A stretch of DNA of 10,252 nt, from positions 1-10,252 of the forward strand of contig CANGOK010000101.1 in the NCBI GenBank assembly GCA_947455285.1, in the 5' to 3' direction. Numbering within the stretch: position 1 is the first letter of the stretch; every line of letters begins with the position of its first letter. This document shows positions 1-7,517 of this stretch, piece by piece. Position numbers and translations under genes: made by a program. Under the pieces are notes generated by a model. The model had not been told where the DNA came from and did no database searches. It worked only from the letters and a program-made list of their open reading frames with translations. The stretch is from Beijerinckiaceae bacterium. Lineage in GTDB: Bacteria > Pseudomonadota > Alphaproteobacteria > Rhizobiales > Beijerinckiaceae.

Positions 1-821
1 GGCTTTAACTGACCCAGCAGGCGGCAGATGGTTTTGACGATTTCAATGTTTGGCTTCTCGTTCCAGCCACCCACATTGTAGGTCTCGCCGGGGCGCCCGC
101 GCGAGAGGACCTCGCGGATCGCTGAGCAATGGTCTGTCACATAGAGCCAGTCGCGGACCTGCATGCCGTCTCCATAGACCGGGAGCGGCTTTCCAGACAA
201 AGCGTTCACAATCATAAGGGGAATAAGCTTTTCCGGGAACTGAAAGGGACCATAATTATTACTGCAGTTTGTGGTCAAAACCGGGAGACCAAAGGTGTGA
301 CGCCAAGCGCGCACAAGGTGATCACTGGATGCCTTGCTTGCGGAGTAAGGGCTATTGGGTTCGTATGCATTCGCCTCTGTAAAGGCTGGATCAGCGGGGG
401 AAAGGCTCCCATAGACCTCATCCGTGCTCACATGCAAAAATCGAAAGTTAGCCGCCTCATCGCCTTTGAGCCCCGACCAATAGGCGCGCACCGTCTCAAG
501 GAGGCGGTAGGTCCCCACAACATTCGTCTGAATGAACTCGCCAGGCCCATGGATCGAGCGATCTACATGGCTCTCGGCGGCAAAGTTGATGACGGCCCTG
601 CAATGGTATCGGTTCAAGAGGGCTGATATCGCCCCCTCGTCCGCAATGTCAGCCTTCACGAACAGATGACGTCGGTCTCCATCGATAGACGAGAGATTGG
701 ATAGGTTTCCAGCATAGGTGAGCTTGTCTACATTTATGACTAATTCATCGTGGTGATTTAGCCAATCGAGAATGAAGTTCGAGCCAATAAAACCCGCGCC
801 GCCCGTCACCAGGACTGCCAT
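1..821 (-). CDS. rmlB: dTDP-glucose 4,6-dehydratase RmlB (C-terminus outside window)
   Basis: Converts dTDP-D-glucose to dTDP-4-keto-6-deoxy-D-glucose, the second step of dTDP-L-rhamnose synthesis, in the cytoplasm. I translated the minus strand from ATG at 821-819 and obtained 273 codons before the window edge; the family is about 350 residues, so the last fifth is missing. Visible motifs are the Rossmann nucleotide loop GGAGFIG (residues 7-13), AAESHVDRS, the catalytic STDEVYG stretch with T133-D134-E135, YSASK with Y159 and K163, and NCSNNYGPFQFPEKLIP, which is highly characteristic of RmlB. The start overlaps the stop of the upstream glycosyltransferase gene as TGATG, and there is no strong ribosome binding site, so translation is probably coupled. 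The remaining rml genes are likely to follow beyond the left edge (inference). Confidence 0.96.
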   Translation of the reverse strand, partial: MAVLVTGGAGFIGSNFILDWLNHHDELVINVDKLTYAGNLSNLSSIDGDRRHLFVKADIADEGAISALLNRYHCRAVINFAAESHVDRSIHGPGEFIQTNVVGTYRLLETVRAYWSGLKGDEAANFRFLHVSTDEVYGSLSPADPAFTEANAYEPNSPYSASKASSDHLVRAWRHTFGLPVLTTNCSNNYGPFQFPEKLIPLMIVNALSGKPLPVYGDGMQVRDWLYVTDHCSAIREVLSRGRPGETYNVGGWNEKPNIEIVKTICRLLGQLK

Positions 822-1774
822 CAGAATTTACCCAAGACGAATGCGGCTGACATGCCAATATTGCCAATGAAGGTCTGCCGGTAAAAAGGATTGCTCAGTC
901 CGCTCAGGATGCGTCTGGACAATCTTTCTGACCGGATCGCCTCGAACTCACTCAGGAGCCTCATACTGTCGAGGGTGAGGCTCGGCCGTGCACGGCCAAG
1001 GCAGGCGACCTTGACGTCATTCCACGCAGCAAAGCCGCCCCCCATCAACATCTTGAGGCGGTGAAATCTTGCTTGCATGCCCTGGTTCTCACCAATCAGA
1101 TTTCCGACGTGCTGGCGGTAGTAGATCGAGGGCTGTGCGTCATAAATGAGACGCCCCCCAACACCGGTCACGAGTTGATAGGCCCACCAGTCGTGTGATA
1201 CCGGGGTCAGGTTCGCGTAGCACGCCATCAAGTCCCGCGCGGCCCTGTTCAAGACCATTGTATTGGCGCCGGCAATGCTTTGTACCAGGGCATTGGCGAA
1301 TGATGGCGGCCTTGAGAAGAGAGGCGAGAAGGTTCCCGTCCTTGCGCCGTTACGATCGATCATCTCCGTGCGCGAGCAGTAGACCGCCGGCACATCGGAA
1401 CGAACGGCGCGCAGGTAAGTAAGGGCCCGCTCCAGCTTGTCCTCCATCCACACGTCGTCCTGGTCACTGAAGGCATAGTAGTCGGCCCCGATTGTCTGGT
1501 CGCCTATCAGCGACTGAAAGTTGGCGACAAAGCCTTCACGCGGCCCCTGAAGGAGATACGTCCGGCTCCTCCCCACTTTGGAGCGCCAGTCTTCAATGAT
1601 TTCAGGAGTGTCGTCGCGCGACCCGTCATCGGAGGCCCACACGCTCCAATTCTTGTGGGTCTGAACCTCGAACGACGCGAGTTGTTCTTTCAAAAATTCG
1701 GCGCCATTGAACGTGGCGAGCAAGATCGCGACGCGTCCGCCAAATTCTTCTGCCGCCCTGCGCCAACCAGACAC
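821..1774 (-). CDS. GT2 family glycosyltransferase, probable rhamnosyltransferase
   Basis: Predicted 317-residue inverting family 2 glycosyltransferase (GT-A fold) that would add one sugar to the growing lipid-linked oligosaccharide on the cytoplasmic side. Seen: N-terminal strand VAILLATFNG (15-24), nucleotide-binding SDDGSRDD (48-55), metal-binding SDQDDVW (103-109), likely catalytic-base motif HDWW (194-197) and the YRQHVGN stretch (219-225). This motif set is typical of a GT2 subgroup often annotated as rhamnosyltransferases, and the adjacent rmlB makes dTDP-L-rhamnose a plausible donor, but the sugar is not proven. The start is GTG at 1774-1772; an in-frame TAG lies immediately upstream, so it cannot extend. 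A GAGGG lies about 11 bases upstream, slightly far. The C-terminal 30 residues are partly hydrophobic and may touch the membrane. The stop overlaps the rmlB start. Confidence 0.9.
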   Translation of the reverse strand: MSGWRRAAEEFGGRVAILLATFNGAEFLKEQLASFEVQTHKNWSVWASDDGSRDDTPEIIEDWRSKVGRSRTYLLQGPREGFVANFQSLIGDQTIGADYYAFSDQDDVWMEDKLERALTYLRAVRSDVPAVYCSRTEMIDRNGARTGTFSPLFSRPPSFANALVQSIAGANTMVLNRAARDLMACYANLTPVSHDWWAYQLVTGVGGRLIYDAQPSIYYRQHVGNLIGENQGMQARFHRLKMLMGGGFAAWNDVKVACLGRARPSLTLDSMRLLSEFEAIRSERLSRRILSGLSNPFYRQTFIGNIGMSAAFVLGKF

Positions 1775-1892
1775 CTAAATGCACACCCTCAATTCTGGCA
1801 AAGCCCCGCAGCAAATACCACTCAAGCGCAACCCCTGTTCGAACTCGCATGCGCGATAACGGCCCACATCACGCGCACCACCACCAACAAAT

Positions 1893-2801
1893 TCACCGCC
1901 TCACCGCCACAATCGACAATGACGCAATCGAGAGCCCGAGCAGTCGGTCATCCACATTGTTCAAGCCAACGTTCATTGGAGACTTCGCGTCAGGAAACAA
2001 CATCTTCATGACGACCACGTCACCCTCAAGAAAAAACGAGAGCGGCCCTTCGAAGCGAATGTCGTTTCTAGGCACTTCAAAGGAAATGGCTTTGCGCCCA
2101 AGGATGGAATACCGGCTGGAGCGAAAGAAAGATCCCTCAATCTTTAAGTCAAAGTCCGTGGGCCGGGCGTCCTTAGGAAAATCGGCGATCCTGAACGCCA
2201 GGACCGCCTCGCGACCGCAAGACCACACGCCGCTCTCCTCGGGTGGACACCACCCCAAGACAGCAGGAACATGATCCTTCGAACCTAACCCAAACAACAG
2301 CCCAAATTGCAGCTTGGGAAAATTGAAAGCGGGTATAGCAGCGCCACTCGTTGCCAAGTCACGCCTGAGGATTGCATCATCATCATTCGTGACAAAATTC
2401 TGGCTCACACCATCGATCATATAGTGATGAAAGCGTCGCAGGGACGGCAGGCCTAAGAACCAGACCCCGAAGACAACCGCCACACCCATTCCAAGCCATA
2501 TACGGGTACGAAGACGCCTCGCATTCCGTTCCATCTCCACCTTGCGTTCAGCAAAAGGGTCGGGGAGGGGATTGCGCCGTAAATAAGACTTTAAGTCGAC
2601 CACAAATGCTTCAAGTTCAAGCGCTAATTGCATCGAGGGCAGCCCCCTCTCTGACAGGAGCTGCCAGTAAACGGACACAGCCCTTGCCATTAAAGCGGCT
2701 CGCTGTTCCTCAGTCGTAATTCTTAAGTCGTCATGTAGCCGATTTAAGACGACCCGCAGCTCCCAGGAACTGTAAGGTCTGGGCTGCTTAGCCATCCTCA
2801 C
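1893..2801 (-). CDS. Hypothetical protein with a single membrane segment
   Basis: I do not recognise this 302-residue protein. It has a soluble N-terminal part (about 1-98) that is charged and looks largely helical, one clear membrane segment (about 101-119, WLGMGVAVVFGVWFLGL), and a C-terminal part of about 180 residues with alternating hydrophobic residues that could be a beta-rich extracytoplasmic domain. The lack of an N-terminal signal peptide and the arginine-rich flank (RNARRLRTR) before the segment suggest a cytoplasmic N-terminus and a periplasmic C-terminal domain (inference). The start is either GTG at 2801 or ATG at 2795; an in-frame TAA at 2808-2810 blocks further extension, and the ribosome binding site is poor for both. 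It sits 85 bases after the 142-residue gene and 118 bases before the glycosyltransferase, on the same strand, so a role in the polysaccharide pathway or its envelope assembly is possible but unproven. Confidence 0.75.
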   Translation of the reverse strand: MRMAKQPRPYSSWELRVVLNRLHDDLRITTEEQRAALMARAVSVYWQLLSERGLPSMQLALELEAFVVDLKSYLRRNPLPDPFAERKVEMERNARRLRTRIWLGMGVAVVFGVWFLGLPSLRRFHHYMIDGVSQNFVTNDDDAILRRDLATSGAAIPAFNFPKLQFGLLFGLGSKDHVPAVLGWCPPEESGVWSCGREAVLAFRIADFPKDARPTDFDLKIEGSFFRSSRYSILGRKAISFEVPRNDIRFEGPLSFFLEGDVVVMKMLFPDAKSPMNVGLNNVDDRLLGLSIASLSIVAVRR

Positions 2802-2886
2802 ATGACTTTATTTTGAAGGCCACGCCGCGAACCAAAACCTAACCCGTGTAGGGTGAGCGAAGGCAAAGGCCCCTATAATGAGAGCT

Positions 2887-3315
2887 TCAAGGCTCACTCT
2901 TTGCGCCCTTCGGCCTGCCCTTCCCGCGCCCCTTGCGAGAGGAGGCGATACGCAGCAATTCTGCGTCAAATTCCCCCGCCGTCACGGCACCAGCAAAATC
3001 CTCAGCGAGGACAGCCAACGCAGAAAAATCGGGAGCCGGGACACCACCATCAGGACCAAATAGGAATTCGTTTCCAAACCGGGGCGTAAAATAAAGCTTC
3101 CCCGAAGCCTCTCGCCAAAATTGGCGGGGCCGACGACCGCCAACCGTTGGAAGTGGATCACCAGCAGCCACAACCGAAATCAGCACCGACTGGGCCCTCA
3201 AGGCCCCCACCAATTTCTCCCTCAATAACTCTACAGGGCTCTTGGCGATGCGCGATGCCTTGGTCGCGACAGGAATTCCCTCTACTCGGTGCCTTTCGAG
3301 AAAACTCTTCGCCAT
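2887..3315 (-). CDS. Hypothetical small basic-tailed protein (142 aa)
   Basis: I do not recognise this protein. I chose ATG at 3315-3313 because a very good ribosome binding site, GAGGGGG, lies 6 bases upstream; a longer in-frame reading from TTG at 3420 is possible but has no such site and would begin right after a stop codon. The 142 residues have no membrane segment or signal peptide. The N-terminal half is basic (KASRIAKSPVELLREKL at about 19-35), the middle contains a short aromatic, glycine-rich stretch (RQFWREASGKLYFTPRFGNE, about 64-83), and the C-terminus is a Lys/Arg/Gly tail (about 127-139) that could bind nucleic acid or be disordered. It lies downstream of the NusG-like gene, after a 340-base gap with a stem-loop, and upstream of the single-pass protein. 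Function unknown. Confidence 0.6.
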   Translation of the reverse strand: MAKSFLERHRVEGIPVATKASRIAKSPVELLREKLVGALRAQSVLISVVAAGDPLPTVGGRRPRQFWREASGKLYFTPRFGNEFLFGPDGGVPAPDFSALAVLAEDFAGAVTAGEFDAELLRIASSRKGRGKGRPKGAKSEP

Positions 3316-3655
3316 CTCTTGCCCCCTCACATTGACCACTGCTCCGCATTGCGGGTGAAAGATCACCCGCTGACAACAGTCGATGGCTATAGCTATGCCT
3401 AAATTTTCGGCTGCCCGCAATCACTTTTTAACGTCACAATGTAGCAGGTGGGAGTGAGTAGAATTTCGGAGAAAACTCTCAAAAATCGAGCAGGCAACCA
3501 TAGAATAATCAATGTAGAACGAGATTCCATTAAAATGATGATTCAAAAATATTTCAATCGCATTGTAATTGCGAAATTTTTTAAAAAATAAATCCTTAAA
3601 TTCAGTTAATATTTTCGATAACACTGTCCGTTTCCAATTTCGGTATTATGAACGC
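3316..3655. other. Low-GC gap with leader-like structure
   Basis: These 340 bases separate the NusG-like gene from the 142-residue gene. The part from about 3421 to 3650 is far richer in A and T than its flanks. On the minus strand it contains a GTG-start ORF of 67 residues (3624-3421), without a convincing ribosome binding site or recognisable motif; it ends in TGA immediately before the TTG of the longer reading of the next gene, in the same frame. A small inverted repeat TCGCA..TGCGA lies near 3556-3572. A CATAAT -10-like hexamer follows the NusG-like stop but lacks a matching -35. I think this is an intergenic or leader region, possibly carrying a degraded gene, rather than a functional CDS. 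Confidence 0.45.
3351..3370 (-). promoter_or_regulatory. Perfect 8-bp stem-loop in the leader of the 142-aa gene
   Basis: On the minus strand the sequence is GCGGGTGA, loop TCTT, TCACCCGC: a perfect GC-rich 8-base-pair stem with a four-base loop. No T-run follows, so it does not look like an intrinsic terminator. It ends 35 bases before the ATG at 3315 and about 22 bases before its GAGGGGG ribosome binding site, so it would form in the 5' leader. It could be an mRNA-stabilising or protein-binding structure (inference). If the longer TTG-start ORF were real, this would instead be coding sequence. Confidence 0.4.
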
Positions 3656-4165
3656 TCAAACTTTTTGGAGGCCGTGGGCAGAGATTTTCACACGCTGCAG
3701 CCCACCCAAAAATTCGACTAAAATCAGAGCTCTTCTCATGTCACTAGGTTCCATAAATACACCCTCTAAACCGGCGAATGGCCCCTCCAGAATCTGAACG
3801 CGGTCGCCGCTCGAGAACCGGTCGCTGCCAAACCGAATGTGATGGTCATCCCCCTCCGCCGATCTGAGGTAATTAATAATACTATCCGGTACTCTCGTTG
3901 GGTACTGGCCGCCAACCAGTGAAATGACGCCCGACACACGTCTCATTGCCTGGAGGGGCAAACCGGCATCGGCGGAACGAGCAAAAAGATATCGGGGAAA
4001 CAGGGGCCGCACTTCTACTGACTTATGCCGAGCGTGTTTGATCTCACGAAGATAAGTCGGAAAGTATACTTCGTAACCTTCATTCTTTAAATTTACGGCA
4101 GCGACGGCCTCCCGACGTGGGGCGCTATAGATACAAACCCAGGAAAAAGCTTCGGCCTCCCGCAT
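3656..4165 (-). CDS. NusG/RfaH-type transcription elongation (antitermination) factor
   Basis: Predicted 169-residue NusG paralogue. Factors of this type bind RNA polymerase through the NGN domain and suppress pausing or termination in long surface-polysaccharide operons. Seen: an NGN domain over about residues 8-100 with WVCIYSAPRREAVAAVNLKNEGYEVYFPTY near the start and RPLFPRYLFAR (53-63), the classic hydrophobic segment of NusG N-domains; then a KOW domain at about 117-169 with FSSGDRVQILEGPFAGLEGVF and a C-terminal VEFLGG strand. The length matches RfaH-like specialised paralogues. The ATG at 4165 lies 29 bases after the stop of the Wzy-like gene. No strong ribosome binding site is visible. 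It is unusual in lying inside the cluster rather than at its head. It is not the housekeeping nusG, which normally sits next to secE and rplK. Confidence 0.92.
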   Translation of the reverse strand: MREAEAFSWVCIYSAPRREAVAAVNLKNEGYEVYFPTYLREIKHARHKSVEVRPLFPRYLFARSADAGLPLQAMRRVSGVISLVGGQYPTRVPDSIINYLRSAEGDDHHIRFGSDRFSSGDRVQILEGPFAGLEGVFMEPSDMRRALILVEFLGGLQRVKISAHGLQKV

Positions 4166-4194
4166 ATCAAGTCACAATCCGACAGCGGGAACAT

Positions 4195-5460
4195 TCACAG
4201 ATCACGACCCAAATCCTTAGCTTCGGCAACGACGCCGCGCGTGACAAGTTGAGCATATCCGCCAATAATGACCGCGGCCCACCACCACGTCTGCCATAAA
4301 CCATGTGAAACCATTGCGATAAAATGGAAGGACGCCAAGAAACCGCAGAATGAGGCCCGGTCTGCTGCGGGCTCGGGCATTTTTGGTAAGATCAAAAATA
4401 CGGAAATTAAAAAAGCCAAACAGACCCCAGGTACACCTAATTCAACCCATATTTGAAGAAAGTTATTGTGCGGATGCCACCAGTTCAATCCACTTTGAAT
4501 TTCCGGCGAGGCACCCTGATAAAAACTTGTGAGTTGCGGCGCTGCTGAGGCGCCAAGTCCCCATCCCCACGGCTGACCTGCCAACCCCATCAGGCTGAAG
4601 GAATGCCAAATTTGAAGCCGCTCATTAGCGTGCCCCGCCGACCAAATGGCGGGGACCAAATCGTGAGTGAAGTTGAAGACATCCGTGGCGAACATAGAGA
4701 CTGACCAAACAGCCAGCAATGAAACTAGGGCAAGGATGCGAACTGCATCTCTCGACAAAACGAATCCCACACCATAAGCAAACAATCCAACTAAGATTGC
4801 TATTTTCGCCGTCTCGCTCTCGCTGACAAAGATCGCCGATATCAAAATGGCAATTGCCGCCACCCGCAACAGGTTTACTCCCTCCACCTTCACGTTAAGA
4901 AGGCCCCACGGCAACAAAAGCAATGTCACCAATACCATATTGTACAAATAAGGCTCGAATTTGAAGGAGAACAATAAATGAAACTGCCCCCCCGAAGATA
5001 AGTCAACTAAAGTAATTGCAGATCCGGTCAAAATACCAATAGTCAACCATAACCGCGAATGTAGATGCGGAGGAGTTGAATAAAGCAAAGAGCCACAAAA
5101 AACCATGGCTGCGCATAAAAAAAGCTGCGCTATTCCCCGGAATGGCCAAGTGGACCAGAACGCTGATATCAAACACCAAAGAATAAAAAAACTGAAACTT
5201 TGAAAACTTATCTTTGATGATAAGCTTCGAAAACGCTCATTCAATCTTTTCGTTGCTATCAAAGCAAGTACACTACACACCCCCGCCAAAGCTAATGCTA
5301 CTGGCGCCGCCCGGCGAACCAAAGGTAAAATTAATGGGAGAAGAAGAAGCAAGCCGAAGCTAATAATATAAACAAATAGGCGCTCAATTCGGTCGGAGTA
5401 ATCCACCCCGCCCCCTCTGAGTAACGACTTCGGTGATAGGAATCGAGACAAATACTGCAC
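4195..5460 (-). CDS. O-antigen polymerase/ligase family membrane protein (Wzy/WaaL type)
   Basis: A 421-residue polytopic inner-membrane protein with about ten or more hydrophobic segments. It matches the O-antigen ligase/polymerase superfamily (Wzy_C), which acts in the periplasm to join undecaprenyl-diphosphate-linked repeat units or transfer the polymer to lipid A-core. Seen: a large periplasmic-type loop between about residues 261 and 335 holding NERLQIW with R281 and the signature WWHPHNNFLQIWVELG (327-342) with H329 and H331, as in WaaL and Wzy proteins. Sequence alone does not separate polymerase from ligase; its place beside the initiation genes favours polymerase. The start is GTG at 5460, with GAGGT 4-5 bases upstream and only 2 bases after the dehydratase stop, so the two genes are surely co-transcribed and probably translationally coupled. 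Confidence 0.9.
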   Translation of the reverse strand: MQYLSRFLSPKSLLRGGGVDYSDRIERLFVYIISFGLLLLLPLILPLVRRAAPVALALAGVCSVLALIATKRLNERFRSLSSKISFQSFSFFILWCLISAFWSTWPFRGIAQLFLCAAMVFCGSLLYSTPPHLHSRLWLTIGILTGSAITLVDLSSGGQFHLLFSFKFEPYLYNMVLVTLLLLPWGLLNVKVEGVNLLRVAAIAILISAIFVSESETAKIAILVGLFAYGVGFVLSRDAVRILALVSLLAVWSVSMFATDVFNFTHDLVPAIWSAGHANERLQIWHSFSLMGLAGQPWGWGLGASAAPQLTSFYQGASPEIQSGLNWWHPHNNFLQIWVELGVPGVCLAFLISVFLILPKMPEPAADRASFCGFLASFHFIAMVSHGLWQTWWWAAVIIGGYAQLVTRGVVAEAKDLGRDL

Positions 5461-5462
5461 GT

Positions 5463-7355
5463 TTACCTCGAACCCGCCGATGCATCGGACATTTTGCCAG
5501 ACAGAGGGACATAGATCCCGTTCAATAAATTAATCGCGCCAACTCTGTTTTTACGGGAAACTTCTAAGCCGAGGGCTGCAATAAATTCATCTCCAAGTTG
5601 CCCCGTTATTTCAGAGGAAATTACTCTCTCGATACCAGCTATCTCTGTTTTTTCACAAATTTCGTTATCCCCGACGAGTTTCTCTTCGAGCCGCTCACCA
5701 GCCCGAAGACCGGTAAAAATAACATCAATATCAGTCCCAACACTCAATCCTGACCATTCAATCAACTGGCAAGCCAATTGATATATCGGAATTTGTTCAC
5801 CCATGTTAAGGACAAAAGTATCGTGCCCATCTTCTGCTAGGCCACAAGTCGCAAGCACAAGTTCGCAAGCCTCACGAGCGGTCATAAAGTACCGAACAAC
5901 ATCAGGATGCGTAATAGTCAAGGGCCCACCCCTAGCAATCTGACTTAAGAAAATAGTCGAAACTGAGCCACTGGACCCGAGCACGTTCCCAAAACGCACA
6001 GAATGCCAAAATGAACCAGTTGGGCTGGGCAAAAATTTTACTAGCGCTTCACCACATTGCTTGGTAAGACCTAGGATACTTGTTGGATCGACCGCCTTGT
6101 CTGTCGATATATTCACTAATATCTTTATGTCAGCCTCATAAGCTGCCCGTAAAACATTAAAGGTACCGAAGACATTGGTCTTGATAGCCTCTGTCCAATG
6201 CTCTTCAACCAGGTCGAGATGTTTGAGCGCCGCAGCATGAACCAAAATATCGGGCACCGTATTGACGCAGATGTCCAACACTTCACAATAGTCGCGAACA
6301 TCACTTAAAATTGGCTTAACTACGCAATTTGGATAGTCACGACGAATCTCCAGACAACGCGTCTGCAACCCAAGCTCACTGATATCGCATAGAATGATTT
6401 CCAAAGCGCCAAATGCTGCCGACCGGATAGCGATTTCTCCCCCAATAGAGCCGCCACCACCTGTAATCAAAATCCGCTTCCCAAGAACAGCTCGTTCAAG
6501 AAACGAGGAGGGTACCGAATGCGTGTCTCTAAACAAAAGATCTTCAAAAGAAACTTCCGATTGAGCGCCGAATTCGACAGAATCGAACTTTCGTATTGAT
6601 ATGCCAAGCCGCATGGCTACAGCCCTCAGTCGCCGCAATTCCTCTAACCTACCAAGCAAGGCTGGAGAAATAATGACTGTATCGACATCTAGGCCGCCAG
6701 CTCGGACGGCTTTCAAAGCTTCTTCAAAGTCATTAGTATCACCAAAGATCCTGACGCCGCGAATATTGAGAATATTTCGTCCCCCGGCGAGCAAAAGCGC
6801 CCCGACGATCTCGGTCCTGTAAGGACCTTGTTCACATAAACGGATAAAGCCCTCAACCTCTCCAATGGTTCCGACCAATAGAGACGATCGAGTGTATCGA
6901 GAAACGGCTCCAGAATTTCTTATAAGATGTCGGATATAACGAAAGACAACACGGCCTAAACATTGGATTCCGAGGGCGAAAATACTTGCACCAATAAAGA
7001 CCCTCACTTCTGCATAAAAAAGGGGCTCAGGCTCGGAGATGTGGTAGATCATACGCGCAGAGAGTGCGACGCAAAGAACGATAGAATGGACACGGATTAG
7101 AGCCACGAAATCAAGCAGAGACGCGATACGCCAAAGCGTCGAGAACACCCCAATATACCAAGAAACAAGTAATGAGATTAACGTGTGTATTGCAGAAAAT
7201 TTTATTACTATATGCATGGAAGAAAGTATAAGATCAAACGGAAATACGAATAAAAATGAAAAGACACACCCAATCCACGCGGCAGATAGATCATGACAGA
7301 CCACAAGCGTGTCTTTAACGAAACGCCCCCATACCTGCTTTTTTTCATTTCTCAT
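5463..7355 (-). CDS. WbpM/CapD-type membrane nucleotide-sugar 4,6-dehydratase
   Basis: A 630-residue long-type UDP-GlcNAc C4,6-dehydratase, expected to make UDP-4-keto-6-deoxy-GlcNAc for QuiNAc or FucNAc synthesis. Seen: four N-terminal membrane segments (within about 15-140); a first Rossmann-like domain (about 155-260); then the catalytic domain with TGGGGSIGGE (298-307), HAAALKH (373-379), NISTDKAVDPTS (415-426), K432, RFGNVLGSSGSV (454-465) and GLRAGERLEEKL (549-560). These define the WbpM/CapD/PglF family, and the length is normal. At the position where short homologues have catalytic Tyr and WbpM has Met, this protein has Leu428 (ILGLTK). The start is ATG at 7355 with a poor ribosome binding site; a four-codon ORF (ATG GCG ATA TCA TGA) overlaps it. 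It follows a 162-base AT-rich gap and is closely followed by the Wzy-like gene. Confidence 0.95.
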   Translation of the reverse strand: MRNEKKQVWGRFVKDTLVVCHDLSAAWIGCVFSFLFVFPFDLILSSMHIVIKFSAIHTLISLLVSWYIGVFSTLWRIASLLDFVALIRVHSIVLCVALSARMIYHISEPEPLFYAEVRVFIGASIFALGIQCLGRVVFRYIRHLIRNSGAVSRYTRSSLLVGTIGEVEGFIRLCEQGPYRTEIVGALLLAGGRNILNIRGVRIFGDTNDFEEALKAVRAGGLDVDTVIISPALLGRLEELRRLRAVAMRLGISIRKFDSVEFGAQSEVSFEDLLFRDTHSVPSSFLERAVLGKRILITGGGGSIGGEIAIRSAAFGALEIILCDISELGLQTRCLEIRRDYPNCVVKPILSDVRDYCEVLDICVNTVPDILVHAAALKHLDLVEEHWTEAIKTNVFGTFNVLRAAYEADIKILVNISTDKAVDPTSILGLTKQCGEALVKFLPSPTGSFWHSVRFGNVLGSSGSVSTIFLSQIARGGPLTITHPDVVRYFMTAREACELVLATCGLAEDGHDTFVLNMGEQIPIYQLACQLIEWSGLSVGTDIDVIFTGLRAGERLEEKLVGDNEICEKTEIAGIERVISSEITGQLGDEFIAALGLEVSRKNRVGAINLLNGIYVPLSGKMSDASAGSR

Positions 7356-7517
7356 GATATCGCCATTTTTATGATGTGATATCTATCATGTTTATTGAAT
7401 ATGTTCAACGAATAACTACTCCCCCGCCAAAAAAAAAATTATATAAAATAAGTTACGAAAGAAACATAATTTTTCTTTAGTAATTAAAAATTACCTATTG
7501 TTTCCACTATTGTTTAT
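7356..7517 (-). promoter_or_regulatory. AT-rich intergenic region with dyads and a TATAAT element
   Basis: This gap upstream of the dehydratase gene is strikingly A/T-rich. It carries a perfect TATAAT on the minus strand at 7443-7438, about 80 bases before the ATG, but I see no good -35 hexamer. Three perfect inverted repeats are present: TTGAA-4-TTCAA (7395-7408), AAAGAAA-7-TTTCTTT (7458-7478) and GTAATT-3-AATTAC (7480-7494). A short direct repeat CTATTGTTT occurs twice near 7495-7514. A secondary promoter or operator for the downstream genes is plausible. The AT-only stems make a strong intrinsic terminator unlikely. Confidence 0.35.

Noticed and set aside
503..510. GGCGGTAG, like the RfaH ops element
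   Set aside because: It is on the plus strand, opposite to transcription, and is simply the antisense of conserved rmlB codons.
129..626. 165-codon plus-strand ORF at the left end
   Set aside because: It lies antisense to rmlB, whose conserved motifs are unmistakable on the minus strand; the plus-strand protein has no recognisable domain.
1114..1121. Second GGCGGTAG on the plus strand
   Set aside because: Again antisense to transcription, inside the GT2 coding region (YYRQH motif); no functional context.
1626..1850. 74-codon minus-strand ORF overlapping the start of the GT2 gene
   Set aside because: Most of it is the GT2 coding sequence read in another frame; the GT2 frame has clear motifs.
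1849..2274. 141-codon plus-strand ORF
   Set aside because: Antisense to the membrane protein gene at 1893-2801 and low-complexity at its start (His-rich from a CAC/ACC repeat).
2887..3420. Longer 177-codon version of the 142-residue gene starting at TTG 3420
   Set aside because: TTG follows directly on a stop codon and lacks a ribosome binding site, while ATG 3315 has an excellent one; not excluded, but less likely.
3421..3624. 67-codon minus-strand ORF (GTG start) as a real gene
   Set aside because: Low-GC, no clear ribosome binding site, no recognisable motif; described as part of the gap instead.
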